From NCBI GenBank assembly GCA_035567015.1, contig DATMPQ010000076.1, forward strand, positions 1 to 6,506: a stretch of DNA of 6,506 nt. The letters run 5' to 3'. Shown piece after piece: positions 1-6,391 of the stretch. Source of the DNA: AV133 sp035567015. Its GTDB lineage: Bacteria; Verrucomicrobiota; Verrucomicrobiia; Chthoniobacterales; UBA10450. Position 1 is the first letter of the stretch, and every line of letters begins with the position of its first letter. Under the pieces are notes generated by a model. That model saw only the letters and a program-made list of their open reading frames with translations, searched no databases and was not told the origin of the DNA. Position numbers and translations under genes: made by a program.

Positions 1-279
1 GGGGTCGATGAAGCCTGCACCAACATCATTCGCCATGCTTATCAATTGCGCGACGACCAACTCATTGCCTTGTCGATCGAAGGCTTGCGCAAATGTGTTC
101 GCATGCGTTTGCGCGATTACGGTGAGCAAGTGCCGACGCACAAGATGCGGGGCCGTTCCCACGATATCGTCGAACCCGGAGGGCTCGGTTTGCATCTGAT
201 GAAAAATGCTTTTGATCGGGTCGATTACATCTTGAAACCGCGCGGAACCGAGCTCGTTCTCACGAAAAACCTGGAATGA
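1..279 (+). CDS. RsbW-like HATPase, anti-sigma/serine kinase type (5' end missing)
   Basis: This is the C-terminal part (92 codons, open at the window's left edge) of a small GHKL ATPase of the RsbW/SpoIIAB (HATPase_c_2) type. In that family the protein binds ATP and either sequesters a sigma factor or phosphorylates a STAS-domain antagonist on serine. Visible motifs are the N-box VDEACTNIIRHAY (Glu4 and Asn8 of the fragment), a G1-like LRDYG (Asp39, Gly41), and the G2 box GGLGLHLMKNAFDRVDY (61-76). The stop is TGA at 277-279. The upstream partner, often a STAS protein or a PP2C phosphatase, would lie outside the window. The family assignment is firm; the true start, the target sigma factor and whether it acts as a kinase cannot be read here. 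It is separated from ruvB by a palindromic repeat element, so co-transcription is uncertain. Confidence 0.85.
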   Translation, partial: GVDEACTNIIRHAYQLRDDQLIALSIEGLRKCVRMRLRDYGEQVPTHKMRGRSHDIVEPGGLGLHLMKNAFDRVDYILKPRGTELVLTKNLE

Positions 280-303
280 CGACGCGTGCAATCGCACGCC
301 TTC

Positions 304-455
304 TGGGTAGCGCATACGTCTCGCGTGCTGGCAAACGCGTCGTCGCGGTTGCGAACTTGTGCGAATGCGTCACCTCGTCCCCGCCGTTTGTGTTTATAGG
401 AAAGATTGTTCCGGCGCGACGCCGAAACCAGCACGCGAGACGCGCGCGCTACCCA
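304..455. repeat. REP/REPIN-like pair of inverted palindromes
   Basis: The arm 304-331 (starting TGGGTAGCGC, ending CTCGCGTGCTGG) is the reverse complement of 428-455 at 25 of 28 positions. Each arm is itself a short hairpin: 431-437/441-447 is GCACGCG, loop AGA, CGCGCGC, with one mismatch. Next to each arm, on the inner side, is a second hairpin. On the left this is 332-339/344-351 (CAAACGCG, loop TCGT, CGCGGTTG). On the right it is just before 428 (TTCCGGCG, loop CGA, CGCCGAAA, one mismatch). The order is thus hairpin A, hairpin B, a spacer of about 57 bases, B', A'. This layout matches REP doublets (REPIN/BIME), which are usually mobilised in trans by RAYT transposases. No RAYT gene is present here, and copy number elsewhere cannot be seen. 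It fills most of the 219-base gap between the HATPase gene and ruvB. Confidence 0.7.
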
Positions 456-498
456 AGCATTCGCAATTCGCGCTGCGCATAAGATTGCTTCCGATGAT

Positions 499-1518
499 AT
501 GACAACGCACAATCAGTTAATGAAACCGCCGGAACCCGATCCCGCGTTCGAAATCTCACTCCGGCCGCCGGTTTTCAGTGAGTTCACCGGCCAGGTGAAA
601 GTGTGCGAGCGGCTCGAATTGATGGTGGCAGCGGCAAAGAAACGCGGCGACGTACTCGAGCACATTTTGTTGAGCGGACCATCCGGTCTCGGAAAAACCA
701 CGCTCGCCTACATCATCGCTAACGCGATGAGCGTGAATATTAAGAACACCAGCGGACCAGTGATTGAAAAGGCGGGCGAGCTCGCCGGGTTGCTCACGAG
801 CCTTGAAAAGGGGGACGTCCTTTTCATCGACGAGATTCATCGCCTCCAACCGACGATCGAAGAGTACCTTTACCCGGCGATGGAGGATTACCGGCTTGAC
901 ATCATCATCGATCAAGGGCCGCAGGCGCGCAGCCTTCGATTAAATCTGCCGAAGTTCACCCTCATCGGCGCGACGACGCGCGCCGGCATGGTGAGCGCCC
1001 CGTTGCGCTCGCGCTTCGGCATGAGCGCGCGACTCGATTATTACAACGCCGAGGAGATGCAAAAGATCATTGTGCGCAGCGCCAGATTGCTCGGTGTCGA
1101 AATTGAGCCGGCGGGCGCGGCTGAGATCGCCACCCGCACACGCGGCACGCCACGCACGGCAAACAATCTTCTGCGCTGGGTGCGCGACTATGTGCAAGTG
1201 AAAGCTGAAGGAAAAATCACCGCCGAGCTCGCCGACCGCGCACTCACCATGCTCGAAATCGATCGTGATGGCTTCGATCAATGGGACAAGCGGATTATCG
1301 AAACCCTGATCCACAAATTCAACGGCGGTCCGGTCGGTTTGAATTCACTTGCTGTTGCGGTCGGTGAAGAAGCCGGCACGCTTGAAGAAGTGAACGAGCC
1401 ATATTTGATCATGGAAGGTTACATCAAACGCACGGCGCAAGGTCGCGTCGCGACGCCGAATGCATATCGCAAGCTCGGGCTCAAGCCGCCATCCGGCGCA
1501 CAGGCTGAGCTATTATGA
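499..1518 (+). CDS. ruvB: Holliday junction branch migration ATPase RuvB
   Basis: RuvB is the hexameric AAA+ motor that, with RuvA, drives branch migration of Holliday junctions in the cytoplasm before RuvC cleavage. From the ATG at 499 the protein has 339 residues, usual for the family. Visible motifs: Walker A GPSGLGKTT (60-68; the family normally has GPPGLGKTT, so Pro to Ser), Walker B VLFIDE (107-112), the RuvB signature AMEDYRLDIII (127-137), sensor 1 GATTR (157-161), LRSRFG with probable arginine finger Arg170, and the sensor 2 region RGTPR (215-219). The winged-helix C-terminus has FNGGPVGLNSLA (274-285) and TAQGRVATPNAYRKLGL (312-328). An in-frame TTG at 406 would add 31 residues, but that stretch is mostly translated palindromic repeat and resembles no RuvB N-terminus; a second ATG at 520 is also possible. 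No Shine-Dalgarno precedes 499. ruvA and ruvC are not in the window; xseA follows 86 bases downstream on the same strand. Confidence 0.97.
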   Translation: MTTHNQLMKPPEPDPAFEISLRPPVFSEFTGQVKVCERLELMVAAAKKRGDVLEHILLSGPSGLGKTTLAYIIANAMSVNIKNTSGPVIEKAGELAGLLTSLEKGDVLFIDEIHRLQPTIEEYLYPAMEDYRLDIIIDQGPQARSLRLNLPKFTLIGATTRAGMVSAPLRSRFGMSARLDYYNAEEMQKIIVRSARLLGVEIEPAGAAEIATRTRGTPRTANNLLRWVRDYVQVKAEGKITAELADRALTMLEIDRDGFDQWDKRIIETLIHKFNGGPVGLNSLAVAVGEEAGTLEEVNEPYLIMEGYIKRTAQGRVATPNAYRKLGLKPPSGAQAELL

Positions 1519-1521
1519 CTT

Positions 1522-1563
1522 GTGAATAGTGATCCGTGAATTGTGAATCGAGACTCGTGATCC
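1522..1563. repeat. Heptanucleotide tandem repeat, six units
   Basis: Six consecutive 7-base units with consensus GTGAATC begin at 1522, 1529, 1536, 1543, 1550 and 1557. Five start with GTGA; the fifth unit (GAGACTC) is the most diverged, and units two and six are both GTGATCC. The array starts three bases after the ruvB stop codon and occupies half of the ruvB-xseA gap. It resembles the short tandemly repeated heptamers known from intergenic DNA of cyanobacteria and others. Because 7 is not a multiple of 3, its antisense reading gives a seven-residue periodic peptide (SRFTIHG, SLFTSH), which should not be taken as a gene. Function unknown. Confidence 0.75.
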
Positions 1564-1604
1564 GATGTAACGGTGTAATGCTTTAACGCTTCACGTTGCT
1601 CTCT

Positions 1605-2993
1605 ATGCAACTAACCGCCGGCTTCTTCCAAACATCAAAAATTCTCACCGTCGGCGAGCTCACGCGCGCAATCCGCAGCACGCTCGAAACGAAATTCGGC
1701 GCCGTCTGGGTGCAGGGCGAAATCTCCAATTACAAACTGCATCCCAGCGGGCATCAATATTTCACACTCAGGGATGCTCGCGCGCAAATCGCCTGCGTGA
1801 TCTTTCGCAACACGATGGCGCCGTTGCGGCAGCCACTTGTCGATGGAGCGCAAGTGCAGGTTTACGGCAACGTTTCCGTTTTCGAAGCCCGCGGTCAGTA
1901 CCAATTGAGCGTGCAGATTTTGCAGCCGCGCGGACTCGGTTTGCTGCAAGCGAAGTTCGAAGCGCTCAAACGAAAACTCGAAGCGGAAGGACTTTTTGAT
2001 CCGGCAAGAAAGCGCGTGCCCCCAAAATTTCCGCGCAGAATTGGAATCGTTACTTCGGCAAGCGGCGCCGCGATTCGCGACCTGCTGAATGTTTTGCAAC
2101 GGCGGGCGCCGTGGTTACAAATCCTGATCAATCCAGTGCGCGTTCAGGGAACAGGCGCAGCCGAGGAAATTGCTGTCGCAATTCGCGAGCTCGCCACGCC
2201 TAACGAAAATTGGTTGCCTCTTGATCTAATTGTGGTCGCCCGCGGCGGCGGCAGCATTGAAGATTTGTGGGCTTTCAACGAAGAGATCGTCGCGCGAACG
2301 ATTGTCGATGCTGGCGTGCCGATCGTCTCGGCAATCGGTCACGAAATTGATTTTACTATTTGCGATTTCGTGGCTGACCTGCGCGCGCCAACGCCAAGTG
2401 CGGCCGCCGAATTGGTCGTGCCGGATATTATCGATCTTCGGCGACGAATCGATGTGCTCGCCGGATCTCTTGACAAATGTCTGCGAAATTTTTTGGCACA
2501 TCAACAAACGCGGCTCCGTTTTCTGTCCGAGCGCACACTCGCGCGCGAGTTGCTCAAGCGGATGCGCGACGCCCAGCAGGAATTCGATCTCGCACGCGAA
2601 TCGTTACATCGCCATGTCGCGCACAAGATCGACGATTACCGCCGCGGATTCGTGCACATGGCGAGCGCGTTGCACGCGCGCAGCCCCGCGCGCGAGCTGA
2701 CCATAAAACGCAATCACTTTGCCGACCTTCAACGGCGCTTCGCCGCATTACCGCCACGTTTTTTGGCAGACGCGAAGCAACGTTTCGGTCGAATGGAAGG
2801 AATTCTTCGCGTGCTCGGCCCTGACGCGACATTGCGCCGCGGCTACAGCATTACCAGGGATAAGAATGGAAGGATTGTGCGTTCAATCGCTCGTGTGAAA
2901 CGCGGAATTCGATTGCGCACCCGTGTCACGGACGGCGACATAGAATCGGAAGTGTTGGCAGCCTACGCGCAGGATCAGCCGGTCTCACGGTAG
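1605..2993 (+). CDS. xseA: Exodeoxyribonuclease VII large subunit XseA
   Basis: XseA is the catalytic subunit of exonuclease VII, which degrades single-stranded DNA from both ends to short oligonucleotides and works with several copies of the small subunit XseB. From the ATG at 1605 it has 462 residues, close to the 456 of E. coli. The N-terminal OB-fold spans about residues 12-108 (LTVGELTRAIRSTLETKF, VWVQGEISNYK). The nuclease core contains GIVTSASGAAIRDLLNVLQRR (147-167), RGGGSIEDLWAFNEE (213-227), SAIGHEIDFTICDFVADLRA (242-261) and PTPSAAAE (262-269). By alignment with E. coli, the catalytic residues Asp159, Arg213, His246 and Asp249 are all kept. A charged helical region (about 275-395), of the type that contacts XseB, leads to the conserved tail LGPDATLRRGYSITRDKNGRIV (404-425). 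A TTG at 1596 is an alternative start adding three residues; neither start has a Shine-Dalgarno. xseB, often the next gene, is absent: the next gene is convergent. Confidence 0.97.
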   Translation: MQLTAGFFQTSKILTVGELTRAIRSTLETKFGAVWVQGEISNYKLHPSGHQYFTLRDARAQIACVIFRNTMAPLRQPLVDGAQVQVYGNVSVFEARGQYQLSVQILQPRGLGLLQAKFEALKRKLEAEGLFDPARKRVPPKFPRRIGIVTSASGAAIRDLLNVLQRRAPWLQILINPVRVQGTGAAEEIAVAIRELATPNENWLPLDLIVVARGGGSIEDLWAFNEEIVARTIVDAGVPIVSAIGHEIDFTICDFVADLRAPTPSAAAELVVPDIIDLRRRIDVLAGSLDKCLRNFLAHQQTRLRFLSERTLARELLKRMRDAQQEFDLARESLHRHVAHKIDDYRRGFVHMASALHARSPARELTIKRNHFADLQRRFAALPPRFLADAKQRFGRMEGILRVLGPDATLRRGYSITRDKNGRIVRSIARVKRGIRLRTRVTDGDIESEVLAAYAQDQPVSR

Positions 2994-3087
2994 AACGAGA
3001 CTTTATACCCGACAAATTGGCTCCGCGGCGCAAGGATAATCCGCCCGCGCCTCAGCAACGGCGAATTGGGGTTGATGATTAGAGCAG

Positions 3088-3831
3088 CTACTTCGGATTG
3101 ACAACCGTGTTCGCAGTCCCGAGCCAGCCATTGGAGGAATTTGCTGTGGTAAAAATGTCGCCTTGTGTTCCGCCGCTGCCGCCATTAGGCCCGTGAATCG
3201 TCAGGTCAGCATTCACTTTTTCAACGGTTCCACTACTGTCTGCGCGAATCACGATTGCGTTCACACCTTTCCAGACACCGCCCTGTACGGTCTGATCCTT
3301 GGAGTATCTGTGACTTGTTTCGCCGCCCGCTATGAAACCGTCGGCGAGTAAGGGAAGGGCAGGGTTCGAGGTCTCGTTTAGACCGACCACATAGGCCCAT
3401 TCATTCTCGCCGCTCTTAAGCGTTTCGCTAGATGGTACGGTTAGAGTTGAATCCTGCGCCTCGTCAGGGGAACCTGTGCTGCACCATTTAGACTTCGACA
3501 GCCAAAAAATCGCTTCGGATTTAATGTAGTTGGGGAAAAGCTGGCAAAAGGCGTCATTGGAAGAGGAGACGGCGGTCGGAGGGTTCGTAGTCGGCGTCCC
3601 ATCGGCGTCAACTAAGTAGCTCGGGTAGGTGCCGTTGTTATCGCTGGCGTAGAGTCTCAGCGCTAGGGCGATTTGCTTTCCGTTCGACAACGCTTTCGTC
3701 TGGGCGCCCTTGGTTTGGACGGAACTAAACACCGGGAGCGCGATGCTTGCCAAAACTGCAATAATTGCGATTACGACGAGCAATTCGATCAGGGTGAAGG
3801 CGGCAGTAGTTTTGTTTTTCATGGTCATCAT
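3088..3831 (-). CDS. Orphan pseudopilin-like protein, prepilin N-terminal methylation motif
   Basis: The protein is 247 residues and opens with a class III prepilin signal: a short basic leader (MMTMKNKTTAA), then FTLIELLVVIAIIAVLASIALPVF (12-35), one long hydrophobic helix with the conserved Glu at mature position +5 (Glu16). Prepilin peptidase would cut after Ala11; the usual residue at -1 is Gly, so this site is atypical. After the helix comes the usual amphipathic continuation (KALSNGKQIALALRLYASDNNGTYP, 46-70), then a polar Ser/Thr/Gly/Asn-rich globular part with two cysteines (96 and 117) that could pair. The segment WKGVNAIVIRADSSGTVEKV (187-206) resembles the C-terminal strand region of verrucomicrobial and planctomycete type II pseudopilins. 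Such genes often occur as isolated, expanded paralogues; no secretion ATPase, PilC/GspF or peptidase gene is nearby. Three closely spaced ATGs are possible starts (residues 1, 2, 4). Base composition looks less GC-rich by eye than its neighbours. Substrate and partner are unknown. Confidence 0.85.
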   Translation of the reverse strand: MMTMKNKTTAAFTLIELLVVIAIIAVLASIALPVFSSVQTKGAQTKALSNGKQIALALRLYASDNNGTYPSYLVDADGTPTTNPPTAVSSSNDAFCQLFPNYIKSEAIFWLSKSKWCSTGSPDEAQDSTLTVPSSETLKSGENEWAYVVGLNETSNPALPLLADGFIAGGETSHRYSKDQTVQGGVWKGVNAIVIRADSSGTVEKVNADLTIHGPNGGSGGTQGDIFTTANSSNGWLGTANTVVNPK

Positions 3832-3911
3832 TTTAATGGAAGGTTGAGTGGTTGAATGTAGGATTTGGTATTACACGGCCAGAATTGCGGAATTGAATGA
3901 GCCGGTCAAGC

Positions 3912-3951
3912 AAAAATAAACGTATCGGCAGGTCGCGTGTCCTGGCCTGCC
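3912..3951 (-). terminator. Possible intrinsic terminator after glgB
   Basis: Read on the minus strand, downstream of glgB, the stem GGCAGG/CCTGCC (3951-3946 with 3932-3927) is followed after six bases by the T-rich run TTTATTTTTG (3920-3911 region). The stem is short and its 13-base loop is large, so termination efficiency is doubtful. The stronger hairpin at 3987-4005, eight bases past the glgB stop, has no T-run and is more likely part of the repeat. glgB and the pilin gene are on the same strand, so a terminator here would separate their transcripts. Confidence 0.35.
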
Positions 3952-4011
3952 TTGAGCGCCTCGCTTCACGCAGTGTAAACCTGCTCCGCGGGCGTGATGC
4001 CCGCGCGACCT
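3927..4011. repeat. Second pair of palindromes, REP-like
   Basis: AGGTCGCG at 3930-3937 is the exact reverse complement of CGCGACCT at 4004-4011. Each copy lies against a hairpin. On the right, 3987-3993/3999-4005 is a perfect 7-bp stem (CGCGGGC, loop GTGAT, GCCCGCG). On the left, 3927-3932/3946-3951 is a 6-bp stem (GGCAGG, CCTGCC, 13-base loop). The style (short GC hairpins in inverted orientation between genes) is like the element at 304-455, but the sequence is different. It occupies the pilin-glgB gap and ends three bases before the glgB stop codon. The rest of that gap (3832-3926) shows nothing I can name. Confidence 0.5.
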
Positions 4012-4013
4012 AT

Positions 4014-6215
4014 TCAGCGTTCGAGTTTAAACGCAACCGTGGCCAGCGGTGGTAAATGAATGAGAATGGAATGTTCGCGCGCCATCCAGGGAGTATTCTC
4101 ACTCTGGATGCCTCCGTAATTCCCGACGTTGCTGCCTCCGTAAGTTTCCGCATCGCTATTGATGATCTCGCGGTAAAAACCAGGGTGCGGCACGCCCAAC
4201 CGGTAATCATGCCGAACGACAGGCGTTGCGGCCACGGCAAAAACAACGATTTCGCCCTGGCGCGATCGGCGCAAAAACGAGACAACGCTATTCTCCGCGT
4301 CGTGAAAATCAATCCATTCGAATCCCTCATACGTGTCATCCTGGTCCCACAACGCCGGTTCGCTCTTGTAAGTATAATTGAGATGTTGAACCAGACGTCG
4401 CAAACCATCGTGCCGCGGCAGCTGCGTCAAATGCCAATCCAGACTTTGATCGTGGTTCCATTCGTGCCACTGACCGAATTCGCCGCCCATGAAGAGTAGT
4501 TTTTTCCCGGGATGTCCATACATCCACGCCAGAAACATTCTGAGATTGGCAAACTTTTGCCATTCGTCGCCCGGCATCTTCGACAAAAGTGAGCGCTTGC
4601 CATGCACGACTTCATCGTGGCTAAGCACTAAAATGAAATTTTCCTGAAACGCGTAAATCAGCGAGAAGGTGATGTTGCCGTGATGAAAGCGGCGATAAAT
4701 CGGATCGAGACTCATGTACTGGAGGAAGTCGTGCATCCAGCCCATGTTCCATTTGAAACCGAATCCGAGGCCGCCCAGATAAGTGGGCCGCGAAACGCCC
4801 GGCCACGCGGTTGATTCCTCGGCGATCGTCATGATGCCGGGGAAACGCTCGTAACAAACTTCGTTGCAGCGTTTCAAAAAATAGATCGCATCGAGATTTT
4901 CCCGGCCGCCGTAAACGTTCGGAATCCACTGGCCCGGTTTGCGCGAATAATCCAGATAAAGCATGGAAGCCACAGCATCCACGCGCAGGCCGTCGATGTG
5001 ATATTTGTCCAACCAGAAGAGCGCGTTGCCGATCAGGAAATTACGCACTTCGTTGCGCCCGTAATTAAAGATGAGCGTGCCCCAATCCTGATGTTCTCCC
5101 TGCCGCGGGTCCATGTGTTCGTAGAGATCGGTGCCATCGAATTCGGCCAACGCATGCGCATCTTTCGGAAAATGCGCCGGCACCCAATCCATAATTACGC
5201 CGATGCCGACCTGATGGCACTTGTCGATAAAATGGCGTAATTCATCAGGCGTTCCAAAGCGGCTTGTCGGTGCATAATAATTCGTTACCTGGTACCCCCA
5301 CGAGCCTTCAAACGGATGCTCGGCAATCGGCATGAGCTCAAGATGCGTGTAACCCATTTCGACTACATAAGGCAGCAGCGTCTCGGCGAATTCGAGATAA
5401 CTGAAGGAACGATTTCCTTCTTCGGCGCGGCGCCGCCATGAGCCGAGATGAACTTCGTAAATGCTGACCGCGCTTTTCGGCCAGTCCTTTGCCCGCCGCG
5501 CTTCCATCCACGCCCGATCGCTCCACTTGTAGCGTTCGAGATTATAAATGAGAGAACTTGTCGACGTGCCGTGCTGGTTAAAAAACGCGAACGGATCGCT
5601 CTTGAGCAAAAGGGCGCCGGATTGTGTGCGAATTTCGAATTTATAATGCGCGCCTTCGCGCACGCCCGGTAAAAATAATTCCCACATTCCGCTGCCGAGC
5701 AGTTTGCGCATCGGATTAACGCGGCCATCCCAGCCGTTGAAATCGCCGACCACGCTGACGCGCTGCGCATTCGGCGCCCACACCGCGAAGTAAACACCGG
5801 CATCGCCGCCGATCGTGCGCAGATGAGCGCCAAACTTTTCGTAAATCTGCCAATGCTGTCCTTCGGCGAAAAGATGGAGATCGACTTCGCCCATGATCGG
5901 ACCGTAGCGATATGGGTCGCGCGCTATCGATTCCGATCCATCCCAACCCGTTAGCCGAAGATGATAATCGAGATCGCGCCCAGCGCCCGGCACAGACGCC
6001 TGAAAAAAGCCGTCGCGATGAATCTTCTCGGCCGCGATTGTCGATTGTCGATCTACCAAGATGTCGACCTTCTGCGCGTCCGGGCGAAAGACGCGAATCG
6101 CCAGATCATCTCCCATTCGGTGCGGCCCTAAAATCCGGAACGGATCGGAATGGGTGCCGGACAAAAAGCTGTTCAGCTCGTCCGGCGGCAAGCCGGCCAC
6201 TTCAAAAGGCTTCAT
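4014..6215 (-). CDS. glgB: 1,4-alpha-glucan (glycogen) branching enzyme GlgB
   Basis: GlgB (EC 2.4.1.18, GH13 subfamily 9) cuts alpha-1,4 chains of glycogen and rejoins them as alpha-1,6 branches in the cytoplasm. The protein has 733 residues, a full-length two-N-domain form like E. coli GlgB (728). Order: an N1 domain (about 18-110, GTHSDPFRILGPH), a CBM48 N2 domain (about 125-225, VYFAVWAPNAQRVSVVGDFNGWD), the catalytic barrel (about 250-620) and a C-terminal beta domain with ETYGGSNVGNYGG (690-702). The catalytic residues are Asp413 in GLRVDAVASMLY (nucleophile), Glu466 in TIAEEST (acid/base) and Asp534 in LSHDEVVHGK (transition-state stabiliser). Their spacing is identical to E. coli Asp405/Glu458/Asp526. 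Other family motifs are EVHLGSWRR (254-262), GSWGYQVTNYYAPTSRFGTP (304-323) and FMGGEFGQWHEW (575-586). No other glycogen gene is adjacent. The ATG at 6215 is the first base of a long inverted repeat arm, suggesting leader control; no Shine-Dalgarno is visible. Confidence 0.98.
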   Translation of the reverse strand: MKPFEVAGLPPDELNSFLSGTHSDPFRILGPHRMGDDLAIRVFRPDAQKVDILVDRQSTIAAEKIHRDGFFQASVPGAGRDLDYHLRLTGWDGSESIARDPYRYGPIMGEVDLHLFAEGQHWQIYEKFGAHLRTIGGDAGVYFAVWAPNAQRVSVVGDFNGWDGRVNPMRKLLGSGMWELFLPGVREGAHYKFEIRTQSGALLLKSDPFAFFNQHGTSTSSLIYNLERYKWSDRAWMEARRAKDWPKSAVSIYEVHLGSWRRRAEEGNRSFSYLEFAETLLPYVVEMGYTHLELMPIAEHPFEGSWGYQVTNYYAPTSRFGTPDELRHFIDKCHQVGIGVIMDWVPAHFPKDAHALAEFDGTDLYEHMDPRQGEHQDWGTLIFNYGRNEVRNFLIGNALFWLDKYHIDGLRVDAVASMLYLDYSRKPGQWIPNVYGGRENLDAIYFLKRCNEVCYERFPGIMTIAEESTAWPGVSRPTYLGGLGFGFKWNMGWMHDFLQYMSLDPIYRRFHHGNITFSLIYAFQENFILVLSHDEVVHGKRSLLSKMPGDEWQKFANLRMFLAWMYGHPGKKLLFMGGEFGQWHEWNHDQSLDWHLTQLPRHDGLRRLVQHLNYTYKSEPALWDQDDTYEGFEWIDFHDAENSVVSFLRRSRQGEIVVFAVAATPVVRHDYRLGVPHPGFYREIINSDAETYGGSNVGNYGGIQSENTPWMAREHSILIHLPPLATVAFKLER

Positions 6216-6295
6216 GCGAGTTCAACTTAGGGTTCGTGGCGCGCTTTTCAATGAGACGGAGGGAACGCACCTCCGATGCGTCCGTTGAACTCGCA
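6215..6295 (-). promoter_or_regulatory. Structured leader candidate at the glgB start
   Basis: GCGAGTTCAAC at 6216-6226 is repeated exactly in reverse complement at 6284-6294. The flanking bases 6215 and 6295 also pair, giving a perfect 12-bp inverted repeat with a 57-base interior. On the glgB-sense strand, the inner arm ends on the A of the start codon. A leader folding this way would bury the translation initiation region. The interior holds a second perfect hairpin, CGGAGG/CCTCCG (6257-6262/6270-6275, 7-base loop), which competes with a small CGCA/TGCG pairing (6266-6269/6277-6280). The minus-strand promoter was not identified, so whether the whole structure is transcribed is unknown. It does not match a riboswitch class I recognise. 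A DNA-level operator, or the remnant of a small inverted-repeat element, is an alternative. Confidence 0.5.
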
Positions 6296-6355
6296 GAAAA
6301 TAAGTCGGACGCCTCGGAGAGCGGTTCCTAGCTGTCAGCGTGGACACTTTCCATT

Positions 6356-6383
6356 TTGATTGGCTCGGAAGGCATCGCATACT
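6356..6383 (+). promoter_or_regulatory. Weak sigma-70-like promoter candidate
   Basis: TTGATT at 6356-6361 (4 of 6 to TTGACA), then a 16-base spacer, then CATACT at 6378-6383 (4 of 6 to TATAAT). The implied start of transcription would fall about at the ATG at 6392, giving a leaderless or nearly leaderless mRNA. This would fit the missing Shine-Dalgarno. Matches this weak occur by chance, so the call is tentative. Confidence 0.25.
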
Positions 6384-6391
6384 TCTTCGCG

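Noticed and set aside
304..455. CRISPR or transposon terminal repeats
   Set aside because: The repeats are inverted, only two, and enclose about 96 bases without coding sequence, so neither a CRISPR array nor a complete insertion sequence fits.
276..482. Plus-strand frame whose ATG overlaps the HATPase stop (ATGA)
   Set aside because: The overlap looks operon-like, but the frame runs through both arms of the palindromic element and gives an Arg/Ala-rich product with no family resemblance. It is most likely a by-product of the repeat.
1419..1610. Minus-strand 63-codon frame with a periodic SRFTIHGSLFTSH segment
   Set aside because: It overlaps the 3' end of ruvB, and its periodicity is the heptamer repeat read in antisense. 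It has no independent coding support.
2994..3087. Expected bidirectional terminator between convergent xseA and the pilin gene
   Set aside because: I found GC-rich patches but no stem of useful length followed by a T-run on either strand.
4056..4499. Plus-strand 147-codon frame, and other long frames opposite ruvB, xseA and glgB
   Set aside because: These are antisense or out-of-frame shadows of confidently identified genes. Their products show no recognisable motifs.
6276..6359. 27-codon plus-strand ORF with GGAGG about 13 bases upstream
   Set aside because: The spacing is too long for a normal ribosome site, GGAGG is explained by the CGGAGG/CCTCCG hairpin, and the peptide is a featureless basic one.
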